From positions 1 to 53,625 of the forward strand of contig VSSA01000027.1 in NCBI GenBank assembly GCA_008123405.1: a stretch of DNA of 53,625 bases. The letters run 5' to 3'. This document shows, one piece after another, positions 35,587 through 44,258 of the stretch. The notes under the pieces were generated by a model. That model did not search any database and had not been told where the DNA came from. It worked only from the letters and a program-made list of their open reading frames with translations. A program made the position numbers and the translations under genes. Position 1 is the first letter of the stretch. Every line of letters begins with the position of its first letter. This DNA comes from Nocardioides sp. BGMRC 2183. GTDB taxonomy: Bacteria > Actinomycetota > Actinomycetes > Propionibacteriales > Nocardioidaceae.

Positions 35587-36453
35587 TCAGAAGGTGTGTT
35601 CGTCAGCGGGGAACGCCCCGGACTTCACTTCGGCGTCGTAGGCGCGCGCGCCGTCGAGCAGCACCGAGCGGAGGTCGGCGTACTGCTTGACGAAGCGAGG
35701 CATCCGCCCAGTGCGCAGCCCGAAGGCGTCCTGCCAGACCAGCACCTGGCCGTCGCACTGGTTGCCGGCGCCGATGCCGATGGTCGGGATCTCGAGCTCC
35801 GCAGTCACCTTGGCGGCGACGTCGCCGGGCACCATCTCCATCACGACTGCGAACGCTCCGGCCTCCTGGATCGCGTGGGCGTCGCGCAGGATCCGCTCGG
35901 AGGTCTCGCCACGACCCTGGACCCGGTAGCCGCCGAGTGCGTGCTCGGCCTGAGGGGTGAAGCCGATATGCGCCATCACCGGGATGCCGCCGCGGGTCAT
36001 CCGCTCGATCTGGGGAGCCATCTCGACACCGCCCTCGAGCTTGACGGCGTGCGCCCCGGCCTCCTTCAGGAAGCGTGCCGCGGTCAGGTACCCCTGCTCG
36101 GGCGAGGCTTGGTAGGAGCCGAACGGCAGGTCGCCCACCACCAGCGAGCGGGACACCGCTCCGCTGACGGCGCGGGTCAGCGGGAGCAGCTCATCGACCG
36201 TGATCGGCAGGGAGGTGGTGTTGCCGAGGACGTTGTTGGAGGCGCTGTCGCCGACCAGGAGCACCTCGACGCCGGCCTCGTCGAAGATCTGCGCTGTGTA
36301 CTGGTCATAGCTGGTGAGCATGGAGAAGCGCTCACCGCGCTGCTTCATCTCCCGAAGGTGTTGGGTGCGGATCCGTTTGATGGCCGGCGCAGCCTTGTCA
36401 GTCGGCGCTGCTCCGGCCGACCCCGATCCGTACGGGGCGGTCTCTTCGCTCAT
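35587..36453 (-). CDS. panB: 3-methyl-2-oxobutanoate hydroxymethyltransferase
   Basis: A 288-residue enzyme of pantothenate synthesis that transfers a hydroxymethyl group from 5,10-methylene-tetrahydrofolate to ketoisovalerate. Recognised by MLTSYDQYTAQIFDEAGVE, LLVGDSASNNVLGN (metal Asp), VKLEGGVEMAPQIE, MAHIGFTPQAEHALGGYRVQ and the catalytic-Glu region VVMEMVPGDVA. The first 35 residues are a polar extension before the barrel. ATG 36453 has GGAG 7 nt upstream. A TAGCCT -10-like box at 36523-36528 (minus strand) would give a leader of about 60 nt. Confidence 0.95.
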   Translation of the reverse strand: MSEETAPYGSGSAGAAPTDKAAPAIKRIRTQHLREMKQRGERFSMLTSYDQYTAQIFDEAGVEVLLVGDSASNNVLGNTTSLPITVDELLPLTRAVSGAVSRSLVVGDLPFGSYQASPEQGYLTAARFLKEAGAHAVKLEGGVEMAPQIERMTRGGIPVMAHIGFTPQAEHALGGYRVQGRGETSERILRDAHAIQEAGAFAVVMEMVPGDVAAKVTAELEIPTIGIGAGNQCDGQVLVWQDAFGLRTGRMPRFVKQYADLRSVLLDGARAYDAEVKSGAFPADEHTF

Positions 36454-36686
36454 CGTCGAGCTCCGTTTCGTTCGATCTCGCGGCTCCACCATGGAGTCCA
36501 CGGACGGTCAGGAACACGTTCGAGGCTAGTCCGCATCCACGCGATGGAGGGAGGCCCGTGACGACGTCATATCTGTGTCGTCGCTCACCCGCGCCCGGGC
36601 CGGGGCGGAAGTCGCGCCAACCATTCGTCGTGGTCGCAGCGTTGAACTCGTGACAGCATCGGGACGCCGAGGGGCAGGGGCGCAGG

Positions 36687-37178
36687 GTGGATGACGACGG
36701 GTTCGCCGGCTGGGTGAGCGAGGCCGAGCACGGTCTGCTGCGCTCGGCCTACCTGTTGACCGGTGACCGGCACCGCGCCGAGGACCTGGTCCAGGAGGCG
36801 CTCACGAAGGTCGCGCTGCGCTGGCATCGGTTGCGGGACCAACGCCCCACCGCCTACGCGCGCCGGATCGTGGTCCGGGACGCGGCGAGCTGGTGGCGTC
36901 GACGCCGGGAGACACCGTCACCGGCGCCGCCTGAGGATCTGGCCACGGCGAGCAGCGACCCGGAGGCCGCGCTGGTGGTACGTCGCGCGCTGGCCCGCCT
37001 GACACCTGCTCAACGGGCGGTCGTGGTGCTGCGTCACTTCGACGACCTGACCGAGCGGGAGACCGCCGACGTGCTCGGGGTGAGTGTGGGGACCGTGAAG
37101 AGCCAGAACGCGGCCGCACTGGCGCGACTGCGCAGCGGCGCCCCCGAGCTGCTCGACCTGATCGGGAGGACACCATGA
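36687..37178 (+). CDS. ECF sigma factor, SigE-family sigma-70
   Basis: A 163-residue extracytoplasmic-function sigma factor. Region 2 is LLRSAYLLTGDRHRAEDLVQ, EALTKVALRW and AYARRIVVRDAASWWRRR; region 4 is ALARLTPAQRAVVVLRHFDD, LTERETADVLGVSVGTVKSQ. It matches the actinobacterial SigE-like group (TIGR02983 type), which lacks a classical anti-sigma factor. GTG 36687 follows a GGGGCGCAGG purine stretch. Its stop overlaps the next gene's ATG in ATGA. The downstream partner is probably its regulator. Confidence 0.88.
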   Translation: MDDDGFAGWVSEAEHGLLRSAYLLTGDRHRAEDLVQEALTKVALRWHRLRDQRPTAYARRIVVRDAASWWRRRRETPSPAPPEDLATASSDPEAALVVRRALARLTPAQRAVVVLRHFDDLTERETADVLGVSVGTVKSQNAAALARLRSGAPELLDLIGRTP

Positions 37179-38428
37179 CCGAGTCGCACGAGGCTGGACT
37201 GACCCGTCTGCTGGAGCGGGCGACCGACCTGCTCGAGCCCGGCGAGGGCGGTGCGACCGCAGCGCTCGCCCGGGCCCGGGTACGGCGCCGGCGAACCCGC
37301 GGGCTCACGGTCGCGGCCGCCGCCGTCACGGTGGCGCTGGTCGCGGTGGGCGCACAGGTGGTCAGTGACCACCGCGGCACCGACCCGGCGCAACCGGCCG
37401 GCCCGACACCCACCATCACGACGCCCACCGGTCCGACCTCCGAGGACGACGAAGCCGTGGGGCCGCGCTGGGACCCGTTCACCGTCGTCGACGAGCCGGT
37501 GGCCGACTCGGTGCTGCCGGCTCAGGTCGCGCCGCCGGCACAAGCGCCGGCGGTGGCCGACGATCCGATGGAGGCCGCCGTCCTGGCGTGGCCGCGCGAG
37601 GGCTCGGACCTTCTGCTGCTCGGCACCGACGGCCGGTGGCGCTCGGTTCCGGGCACCGCGGAGGCGGTCAACGGCACGCTCGACGACGTGGTGCGACCCC
37701 GGCTCAGCGACGACGGGCGCCGGGTGGCGATGTCGGTCGAGGACGGGGTGCTGATCGTGGACCTGACCACTGGCGATGAACAACTGCTGCCCTGGACCGG
37801 CGTGCTCGCCGATCCGCAGGACCTGCTGCCCAGCCTGGAGTGGGCGCCGGACGGCAGCGAGCTGGCGGTGCTGCACTGGAGGGGCACGTGGTTCCTGGCC
37901 CTGGACGGCTCGCTGCGCCGCGCCGGCTTCGGCGGGTCCTACGGCACCGGCTTCAGCTATGACTCCGACGGGTCGGTGCTGATGCGGCAGTGGCGCCAGC
38001 AGGCGATCGTCCGCTACCGCGAAGGTCGGGAGGTCGGACGAGCGCCGTTCGACCTGTGGGGCAGCACCCGGGCGGTGGCTCGGGGCGGTCGCATCGCTTT
38101 CGCCGGCGGGGGATCGGACCTGCCGGGTGACGGTGGCCCGGTGGTCGTGGATGCCGAGACCGGCGACGTGATCGCCTACCGCCCGATCCGCGACCGCAAC
38201 AGCGTCTACACCGACAACGGCCACCTCCAGCCGGTCGGATTCTGGGATCCGGACACGGTGGTGCTGTTGGTGGCGCCGATGGACTTCCGCACCATGGACC
38301 CCGGCGAGGAGACCTGGCACCTGGTCGCCTGGGACCTGGAGGACGACAGCTTCATGCAGCTGACGCAGGGCGACGCAGGGATGGCAGGGGTCTCCGTCGC
38401 CGTCGACGCGCTGGACGTCCACTCCTGA
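37175..38428 (+). CDS. membrane-anchored beta-propeller-like partner of the ECF sigma factor
   Basis: A 417-residue protein with a short cytoplasmic N-terminus (TRLLERATDLLEPGEGGATA; ARARVRRRRTRG), one membrane helix LTVAAAAVTVALVAVGAQVV at about 44-63, a Pro/Thr linker, and a large exported domain. That domain has repeated TolB/WD-like strands (GRWRSVPGT; RLSDDGRRVAMSVEDGVLI; SLEWAPDGSELAVLHWRG). The topology and ATGA coupling fit a sigma-factor partner that senses something outside, but no zinc anti-sigma motif (HxxxCxxC) is present. The ligand is unknown. Confidence 0.72.
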   Translation: MTESHEAGLTRLLERATDLLEPGEGGATAALARARVRRRRTRGLTVAAAAVTVALVAVGAQVVSDHRGTDPAQPAGPTPTITTPTGPTSEDDEAVGPRWDPFTVVDEPVADSVLPAQVAPPAQAPAVADDPMEAAVLAWPREGSDLLLLGTDGRWRSVPGTAEAVNGTLDDVVRPRLSDDGRRVAMSVEDGVLIVDLTTGDEQLLPWTGVLADPQDLLPSLEWAPDGSELAVLHWRGTWFLALDGSLRRAGFGGSYGTGFSYDSDGSVLMRQWRQQAIVRYREGREVGRAPFDLWGSTRAVARGGRIAFAGGGSDLPGDGGPVVVDAETGDVIAYRPIRDRNSVYTDNGHLQPVGFWDPDTVVLLVAPMDFRTMDPGEETWHLVAWDLEDDSFMQLTQGDAGMAGVSVAVDALDVHS

Positions 38429-38457
38429 GGGAAGGCAGCGCCCGATCAGCGGCTCCC

Positions 38458-38463
38458 TAGACT
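38458..38463 (+). promoter_or_regulatory. -10 box (TAGACT), leaderless promoter of nadE
   Basis: TAGACT lies 7 nt before GTG 38471. The GTG at 38465 would be only 1 nt away and upstream of the expected transcript start. Confidence 0.6.
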
Positions 38464-38470
38464 CGTGCCC

Positions 38471-40537
38471 GTGGACTTCTACTCCGCCTACGCCCACGGA
38501 TTCGCCCGCGTCGCCGCGGTGACCCTGCCGGTCGCCCTGGCCGCCCCCGCCACCAACGCCGAGCGGGTGCTGGAGCAGGCCAAGGCCTGCCACGAGGAAG
38601 GGGTCGCGGTTGCGATCTTCCCTGAGCTCTGCCTGACCGGCTACGCGGTCGACGACCTCTTCGGTCAGGACACCCTGCTCGACGCGGTCACCGAGGCGAT
38701 CACCGAGCTCGCGGTCGCGTCCGCCGAGCTGTCCACGGCGCTGGTGGTGGGCGCCCCGCTGACCCACCGCAATCGGCTGCTCAACTGCGCGGTGGTGATC
38801 CAGGGGGGCCGGGTGCTCGGAGTGGCCCCCAAGTCCTACCTGCCGACCTACCGCGAGTTCTACGAGCGACGGTGGTTCGCCCCCGGCGACGACCTGCGCG
38901 GGGAGACCCTGGAGCTCGCGGGGGAGCGGGTCCCGTTGGGGCCCGACCTGATCTTCGAGGCCACGGACGTGCCGGGCCTGCGGCTGCATGTCGAGGTCTG
39001 CGAGGACATGTGGATCCCGGTGCCGCCGAGCGCGCACGCCGCGCTGGCCGGCGCCACAGTGCTCGCCAACCTCTCCGGCAGTCCGATCACCATCGCTCGC
39101 GCCGAGGACCGGCATCTGCTCGCCCGCAGCGCCAGCGCCCGCTGCAACGCGGCCTACCTCTACGCCGCCGCCGGGCAGGGGGAGTCGACCACCGACCTCT
39201 CCTGGGACGGGCAGACGATGGTCTACGAGTGCGGTGACCTGCTCGGGGAGTCCGAGCGCTTCCCGGAGGGGCCGCGTCGTACCGTCGTCGACGTCGATCT
39301 GGACCGGTTGCGTCAGGAGCGACTGCGCCAAGGCACCTTCGACGACAACCGCCGTGCCGTCGGGGCGGCGGCGGAGGGGTTCCGGACCGTCTCCTTCGAG
39401 GTGGCGCCGCCCGAGCGGGACCTGGGCCTGCTGCGCAAGGTCGACCGGTATCCGTTCGTGCCCGACGAACCCGAGCGGCTCGCACTGGACTGCTACGAGG
39501 CCTACAACATCCAGGTCTCCGGACTGGAGCAGCGCCTGCGCGCGATCGGCGGAGCGGAGTTCTGGCCGAAGATCGTGATCGGGGTCTCCGGCGGGTTGGA
39601 CTCCACGCACGCGCTGATCGTGGCTGCGAAGGCGATGGACCGGCTCGGCCGTCCGCGCAGCGACATCCATGCCTTCACCATGCCCGGGTTCGCCACCGGT
39701 GAGAGGACGAAGTCCTACGCCACCCGGCTGGCGACCGCCCTCGGCTGCACGTTCACCGAGCTCGACATCACGCCGGCGGCGACCCAGATGCTGCACGACC
39801 TGGACCACCCGTTCACCGGCGGCGAACCGGTCTACGACGTCACCTTCGAGAACGTGCAGGCGGGCCTGCGCACCGACTACCTGTTCCGACTCGCCAACCA
39901 CCGCGGCGGCATCGTGCTCGGTACCGGCGACCTCTCCGAGCTCGCGCTGGGCTGGTGCACCTACGGCGTCGGGGACCAGATGTCGCACTACAACGTCAAC
40001 GCCGGGGTGCCGAAGACGCTGATCCAACACCTGATCCGCTGGGTGATCGACACCGGCCAGCTGCACGGCGGGTCCTATGAGGCCGAGAGCGACCTGGTGC
40101 TCCAGGAGATCCTCGACCAGGAGATCACCCCGGAGCTGATCCCCACCGAAGAGGGCAAGCGTCCCCAGGCCACCGAGGACTTCGTCGGTCCGTATGCGCT
40201 GCAGGACTTCACCCTCTACCACGTGATCCGGCGCGGCTACCGCCCCAGCAAGATCGCCTTCCTCGCCCATCACGCTTGGCGCGACGCCGACGCCGGGGAG
40301 TGGCCACCGGGCTTCCCCGCGGACGCCCGGATCGCCTACGACCTGGCCACGATCCGGCACTGGTTGGAGGTGTTCGTGCGGCGCTTCTTCGCCAACCAGT
40401 TCAAGCGCTCGGCGCTGCCCAACGGGCCGAAGGTGGTCGCCGGCGGCACCATGTCGCCGCGCGGTGACTGGCGGATGCCCTCGGACGCCAGCGGCACGGC
40501 CTGGCTGGAGGATCTGGAGCGCGTCCCGGAGGCGTGA
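38471..40537 (+). CDS. nadE: glutamine-dependent NAD+ synthetase
   Basis: A 688-residue two-domain enzyme that amidates nicotinic acid adenine dinucleotide with glutamine-derived ammonia. The N-terminal nitrilase-type glutaminase has the triad Glu52 (FPELCLTGY), Lys121 ([15 protein letters not shown]) and Cys177 (VEVCEDMW), nearly the same numbering as the mycobacterial enzyme. The synthetase domain has [14 protein letters not shown] and [23 protein letters not shown] 38471 is chosen because the product then starts [11 protein letters not shown] like its homologues and TAGACT lies 7 nt upstream. The enzyme is cytoplasmic and likely a homo-octamer, as in its relatives. Confidence 0.95.
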   Translation: MDFYSAYAHGFARVAAVTLPVALAAPATNAERVLEQAKACHEEGVAVAIFPELCLTGYAVDDLFGQDTLLDAVTEAITELAVASAELSTALVVGAPLTHRNRLLNCAVVIQGGRVLGVAPKSYLPTYREFYERRWFAPGDDLRGETLELAGERVPLGPDLIFEATDVPGLRLHVEVCEDMWIPVPPSAHAALAGATVLANLSGSPITIARAEDRHLLARSASARCNAAYLYAAAGQGESTTDLSWDGQTMVYECGDLLGESERFPEGPRRTVVDVDLDRLRQERLRQGTFDDNRRAVGAAAEGFRTVSFEVAPPERDLGLLRKVDRYPFVPDEPERLALDCYEAYNIQVSGLEQRLRAIGGAEFWPKIVIGVSGGLDSTHALIVAAKAMDRLGRPRSDIHAFTMPGFATGERTKSYATRLATALGCTFTELDITPAATQMLHDLDHPFTGGEPVYDVTFENVQAGLRTDYLFRLANHRGGIVLGTGDLSELALGWCTYGVGDQMSHYNVNAGVPKTLIQHLIRWVIDTGQLHGGSYEAESDLVLQEILDQEITPELIPTEEGKRPQATEDFVGPYALQDFTLYHVIRRGYRPSKIAFLAHHAWRDADAGEWPPGFPADARIAYDLATIRHWLEVFVRRFFANQFKRSALPNGPKVVAGGTMSPRGDWRMPSDASGTAWLEDLERVPEA

Positions 40538-40583
40538 CACCGGCGGCTCGGCCGTCGATTCCCGCCGCGTCGTTGCGCGTCGG

Positions 40584-40696
40584 TACCCTGGAGGTGACGG
40601 TCCGCGAGCAGGACCGTCGGACGTGCATCACCTAGTCCCGCGCGGGGCCAAGGCGGCACCACCGCCCGAGCCGATCTGCGTACGACGAGGTAGCCG
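40584..40696 (+). promoter_or_regulatory. promoter and structured leader of the MFS gene
   Basis: A TACCCT -10 box at 40584-40589 predicts a start near 40596 and a leader of about 100 nt. It opens with an 8-bp perfect hairpin (GACGGTCC 40596-40603 with GGACCGTC 40611-40618). AGGT at 40592-40595 can pair with ACCT at 40630-40633. Further small hairpins are CCCGCGCGGG near 40637 and GGCGG/CCGCC at 40652-40666. A GAGG lies before the ATG. It does not match any riboswitch consensus I know. Confidence 0.45.
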
Positions 40697-41968
40697 ATGT
40701 CCCACCAGGTGCACGCCCCCGCGGCCCGACCAGCCGAGTCGCGCGCCTACGCCGACCGGGTGATCGAGGCCACCGGACCCACCTACTTCCCGGTGGCACT
40801 CGCCGCTCGACTGCCCTACGCGATGATGGTCGTCGGGGTGCTCACCCTGGTCGTGGCCGGTCGCGACTCGGTGGCGCTGGGTGGTCTGGTCTCCGCGATG
40901 GTCGGCGCCGGCACCGCCTGCTGCGGTCCGTTGACCGGCGCTGCCGCGGACCGGTTCGGCCAGCGGCCGGTGCTGCTGACCACCAGCCTCTTCAGCACGC
41001 TCGCCCTGGTCGCACTCACCTGGGTGGTGCACAGCGAGCTCCCGAACGCCGCGGTGCTGGCGGTGGCCTTCACGATCGGCGCGAGTGCGCCGCAGGTGGC
41101 GCCGATGTCACGGGCCCGGTTGGTGGGTCTGATCGGACGGCGCGTGCACCCCTCACGTCGTACCCGGTCCTTCCAGGCGACGATGGGATATGAGTCTGCC
41201 GCCGACGAGATGGTCTTCATCGTCGGGCCCGTGCTGGTGGGCGCGCTGGCGACCGTGTTCGGCCCCTCCGCGCCGGTCCTCGGTGCTGCCGCGCTGACCG
41301 CTGGCTTCGTGACCGCGTTCGCCCTGCACCCGACGGCCCTGCGTGCCGAGCACGGCGAGCTGCACGACCAGCCGGTGACCGCCCCGGCCCGCGATCTCTT
41401 CAGCGCGCGGCTGCTGATCGTGGTGCTCGGGATCGGTGGCGTCGGCCTCTTCTTCGGCTCCACCCTGACCTCATTGACCGCCTTCATGGCCGACCACGGG
41501 CGGGCCGAGCATGCCGGCCTGGTCTACGGCGCGATGGGGATCGGGTCGGCGGTCCTCGCGCTCGGCGTCGCGCTGCTGCCGGACCGGTTCGGCCTGGCCG
41601 CACGCTGGCTGGTCTTCGCCGCGACATTGCTGGCCGGCACCCTGCTCATCCCCACCGCGGACACCGTGGTCGGGATGACGCTCGCTCTGCTGGTCACCGG
41701 CATCGGCATCGGACCGACCATGGTGACGCAGTACAGCCTCGGCGCGCAGCGCAGCCCGGTGGGACGCTCGGCAACCGTGATGACGATGCTCGGCTCGGCC
41801 GTCATCGTGGGCCAAGCGTCCGCGTCGGCGATCACTGGTGAGATCGCGGAGCGGGTCGGCACGGACGGGGCGCTGCTGCTGCCGGCGGCCTCGGCCGTGG
41901 TGGTCCTGGGCGCCGGCATCGCCAATGCGATGCTGGGCCGCCGCGGGAGCTGTGTCACGATTAGGTAA
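40697..41968 (+). CDS. MFS transporter, 12 TM
   Basis: A 423-residue major facilitator protein. The first half has ALAARLPYAMMVVGVLTLVV and motif A-like GPLTGAAADRFGQRPVLLTT; the second half begins after a cytoplasmic loop at about 215-235 and ends VVLGAGIANAMLGRRG. ATG 40697 has GAGG 7 nt upstream. The substrate is unknown. Its TAA stop lies inside the iron box of the next operon, so it may be functionally linked to siderophore traffic (for example export), but nothing in the protein shows this. Confidence 0.82.
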   Translation: MSHQVHAPAARPAESRAYADRVIEATGPTYFPVALAARLPYAMMVVGVLTLVVAGRDSVALGGLVSAMVGAGTACCGPLTGAAADRFGQRPVLLTTSLFSTLALVALTWVVHSELPNAAVLAVAFTIGASAPQVAPMSRARLVGLIGRRVHPSRRTRSFQATMGYESAADEMVFIVGPVLVGALATVFGPSAPVLGAAALTAGFVTAFALHPTALRAEHGELHDQPVTAPARDLFSARLLIVVLGIGGVGLFFGSTLTSLTAFMADHGRAEHAGLVYGAMGIGSAVLALGVALLPDRFGLAARWLVFAATLLAGTLLIPTADTVVGMTLALLVTGIGIGPTMVTQYSLGAQRSPVGRSATVMTMLGSAVIVGQASASAITGEIAERVGTDGALLLPAASAVVVLGAGIANAMLGRRGSCVTIR

Positions 41969-41979
41969 TGCAAGCCTTA
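41961..41979 (+). promoter_or_regulatory. DtxR/IdeR-like iron box upstream of the permease operon
   Basis: TTAGGTAATGCAAGCCTTA matches the 19-bp consensus TTAGGTTAGSCTAACCTAA at 14 positions, including the whole first half-site TTAGGT. It overlaps the stop of the MFS gene and lies at the 5' end of a siderophore importer operon, which supports iron-dependent repression. Confidence 0.6.
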
Positions 41980-42180
41980 GCGATCGCACGGAGGGGGACG
42001 CCGTGTACTGCGCGTCGCATCCGCGGGATGCCTCGCAAGGCGCGGCCGTGAAGGCGTACCGGTGGCACGTCGAGCGGTCGCAACGAAGCGAGGCGCCCGC
42101 GGGGCGGCGTGCAGCAGGCGCTCCCTCTCCGTGCGATCGCTTGCGGGCGCCGGACGTCATCACGCCCGCGGTGACGTCCG
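41979..42180 (+). other. structured leader: 14-bp long-range inverted repeat plus 9-bp hairpin
   Basis: AGCGATCGCACGGA (41979-41992) is exactly complementary to TCCGTGCGATCGCT (42128-42141), enclosing 135 nt. Inside are GCATCC/GGATGC (a tight hairpin near 42018-42030) and GCCTCGC paired with GCGAGGC. Just downstream, CGGACGTCA (42151-42159) pairs with TGACGTCCG (42172-42180), covering the GTG at 42171. A strong GGAGGGGG lies partly in the left arm. This is either a cis-acting RNA in the iron operon leader or a small palindromic mobile element. Confidence 0.6.
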
Positions 42181-43163
42181 TCGGTCGTTCCCAGCGGATC
42201 CTGGTGGTCCTCGGCGCCTGCGGACTGCTCGCCGTCGTACTGACCGCGAGCCTGGCGCTCGGGGTCCGCGACGTCGCGCCGAGCGAGGTGTGGCAGGCCC
42301 TGGTCGACCCGACACCGGGCAACGTGGACCACGACGTCGTACGCGACCAGCGGATCCCGCGCACCGTGATCGGCCTGCTCGCCGGGATCGGCCTCGGTCT
42401 GGCCGGAGTGCTGGCACAGGCCATCACCCGCAACCCGCTCGGTGATCCCGGGCTGCTCGGCCTCAACGCCGGTGCCTCGGTGGGCATCGTGATCGCCGCG
42501 GTCTGGTTCGGCATCACCTCGCCGGTCGGTGCGATCTGGTTCGCGTTCGCCGGCGTCGCCTTCGCCGCGATCGTGGTCTTCGCCATCGGCCACGGCCGGC
42601 CGGTGCAGCTCGCGCTGGCAGGGGCGACCGTCACCGCACTGCTGACACCCCTGAGCACGCTCTTCCTCTTCCAGGACGTCAACGCGCTCAACCTGTTGCG
42701 GTTCTGGTCGGTCGGCTCCCTGGTGGGCAGGGAGCTGGACACCGCGGCCGCGCTCTGGCCGTTCCTCGCCTTCGGCGTGGTGGTCGCGGCGTTCGTCGCG
42801 CATCGGCTCAACGGGCTCGCGCTGGGCGATGACGTCGCCACCGCGCTGGGCCAGGGGGTCGGCGTCACCCGCGCCTGGGCCGGTCTGGCCATCATCGCCC
42901 TGGCCGGTACGGCGACCGCGCTGGCCGGTCCGATCGCCCTGGTCGGCCTCGTGGTGCCGCACGCAGCGCGCCGCCTCGTCGGTACGGACTACCGCTGGAT
43001 CGTGCCCGTCTGTGCCGTGCTCGGTCCGGTCATGTTGGTGACGGCCGACGTGATCGGCCGGCTGGTGAAGTCCGATGAGCTCGAGGCGGGCGTGGTCGCC
43101 GCTTTGATCGGTGCGCCGGTGCTGATCGCGGTCGCCCGGAGCCCGAGGGTGGCCGGACTGTGA
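42171..43163 (+). CDS. FecCD-family iron-siderophore ABC permease
   Basis: A 330-residue permease with about nine or ten helices. FecCD signatures are RIPRTVIGLLAGIGLGLAGV, LAQAITRNPLGDPGLLGLNA and GPIALVGLVVPHAARRLVGT. It forms the membrane pore with the next gene product. The start is uncertain. GTG 42171 gives the usual family length. GTG 42003 has a near-ideal GGAGGGGG 4 nt upstream but would add 56 atypical residues encoded by the structured leader, with lower third-position G/C than the gene body. The stop overlaps the next start in GTGA. Confidence 0.9.
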   Translation: MTSVGRSQRILVVLGACGLLAVVLTASLALGVRDVAPSEVWQALVDPTPGNVDHDVVRDQRIPRTVIGLLAGIGLGLAGVLAQAITRNPLGDPGLLGLNAGASVGIVIAAVWFGITSPVGAIWFAFAGVAFAAIVVFAIGHGRPVQLALAGATVTALLTPLSTLFLFQDVNALNLLRFWSVGSLVGRELDTAAALWPFLAFGVVVAAFVAHRLNGLALGDDVATALGQGVGVTRAWAGLAIIALAGTATALAGPIALVGLVVPHAARRLVGTDYRWIVPVCAVLGPVMLVTADVIGRLVKSDELEAGVVAALIGAPVLIAVARSPRVAGL

Positions 43164-44236
43164 CCTCGACCGTCGAGAGAGCCACCCCCGCGCCCGCTGA
43201 GGGGCCGCGCGGGCACGCGACCTCCGGCGAGGTCGTCCGACAGCTGCGTCGCCGCCAACGTCTGCGCGCCTGCGTGGTGGTCGGGGTGGGGATCGTGCTC
43301 TGTGCCACCGTGCTGGTGCTGACCTTCGGGATGGGCGTCGCGGGACTCCCGCCCGGTCGCTCGATCCCTGCACTGTTCGGGGTCGGAGACCGCTTCGACG
43401 TCCTGCTGGTGCAGGACCTGCGCGTGCCGCGCGGGCTGGCGGCCATCGTGGCAGGCGCCGCGCTCGCCCTGGCCGGCGCGCTGTTCCAGTCCACCCTGCG
43501 CAACCCACTGGCCAGCCCCGACATCCTCGGCATCTCCGGCGGCGCCTCGCTGGGTGCGGTGACCGCGGTGATGGGCTACGGCGCGACCGGCAACACGGTG
43601 ACGTTGTGGGCCTTCGTCGGTGGCCTGGGCGCCGCCGCCGCGATCTGGCTCTTCGCCTGGAGAGGTGGCCTGCACGGCATCCGGTTCGTGCTGGTCGGGG
43701 TGGGGATCGCCTACGTCTGCACGTCGCTGATCTCGTGGCGTCTGGCCGAGGCGGAGCTGCGCGAGGCCGGGACCGTGCTGCTGTGGACCGTGGGCTCGGT
43801 GGCCGATGTCCGCGAGGAGACGCTCGGCATCCTGGTCGCGGGCGTGACGCTGTTGACACTGCTGGCGCTGCTGGTCGGCAGGGAGCAGCGGGTGCTGGCC
43901 CTCGGGGACGAGCACGCCCAGGGCCTGGGCGTCGGGCCTGACCGGTCCCGCATGCTCGCGCTCCTGATCGGCGTGGGGTTGGTCGCCCTGGCCACCTCGA
44001 TCGCAGGACCGATCGCGTTCGTTGCGCTGGTCGCCCCCGCGATTGCGCGGCGTCTGGTCGACGACGGCGGCCCGGCACTCCTGCCCTCCGCCGTGATCGG
44101 TGCCGCGCTCACCCTGACCGCGGACGTGATCGGGCAGTACGCGCTGCCGGTCACGGCGCCGGTGGGTGTGGTCACCGGCGTGGTGGGGGCGCCGTACCTG
44201 CTGTGGCTGTTGGCACGCAGCGAGCGGGGGAGATGA
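43160..44236 (+). CDS. FecCD-family iron-siderophore ABC permease
   Basis: The second permease, 358 residues, with a 35-residue polar N-terminus and about ten helices. Signatures are LRVPRGLAAIVAGAALALAG, LFQSTLRNPLASPDILGISG and GPIAFVALVAPAIARRLVDD. FecCD proteins work as a heterodimer, so this pairs with the preceding gene product. It starts at GTG 43160, overlapping the previous stop, which means coupled translation and equal amounts. Confidence 0.93.
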   Translation: MTSTVERATPAPAEGPRGHATSGEVVRQLRRRQRLRACVVVGVGIVLCATVLVLTFGMGVAGLPPGRSIPALFGVGDRFDVLLVQDLRVPRGLAAIVAGAALALAGALFQSTLRNPLASPDILGISGGASLGAVTAVMGYGATGNTVTLWAFVGGLGAAAAIWLFAWRGGLHGIRFVLVGVGIAYVCTSLISWRLAEAELREAGTVLLWTVGSVADVREETLGILVAGVTLLTLLALLVGREQRVLALGDEHAQGLGVGPDRSRMLALLIGVGLVALATSIAGPIAFVALVAPAIARRLVDDGGPALLPSAVIGAALTLTADVIGQYALPVTAPVGVVTGVVGAPYLLWLLARSERGR

Positions 44237-44258
44237 GTCTGATGCTGAGGAGGAAGCG

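Noticed and set aside
38465-38470. GTG 38465 as the nadE start
   Set aside because: It lies 1 nt after the -10 box; GTG 38471 fits both the leaderless spacing and the conserved N-terminus of the family.
37034-40540. 1168-codon minus-strand open frame
   Set aside because: Antisense to the sigma-partner and nadE genes; composition is typical of a GC-rich shadow frame.
41979-42141. Cobalamin or other known riboswitch upstream of the FecCD gene
   Set aside because: I find no B12-box-like or other known conserved core; only the novel inverted repeats are visible.
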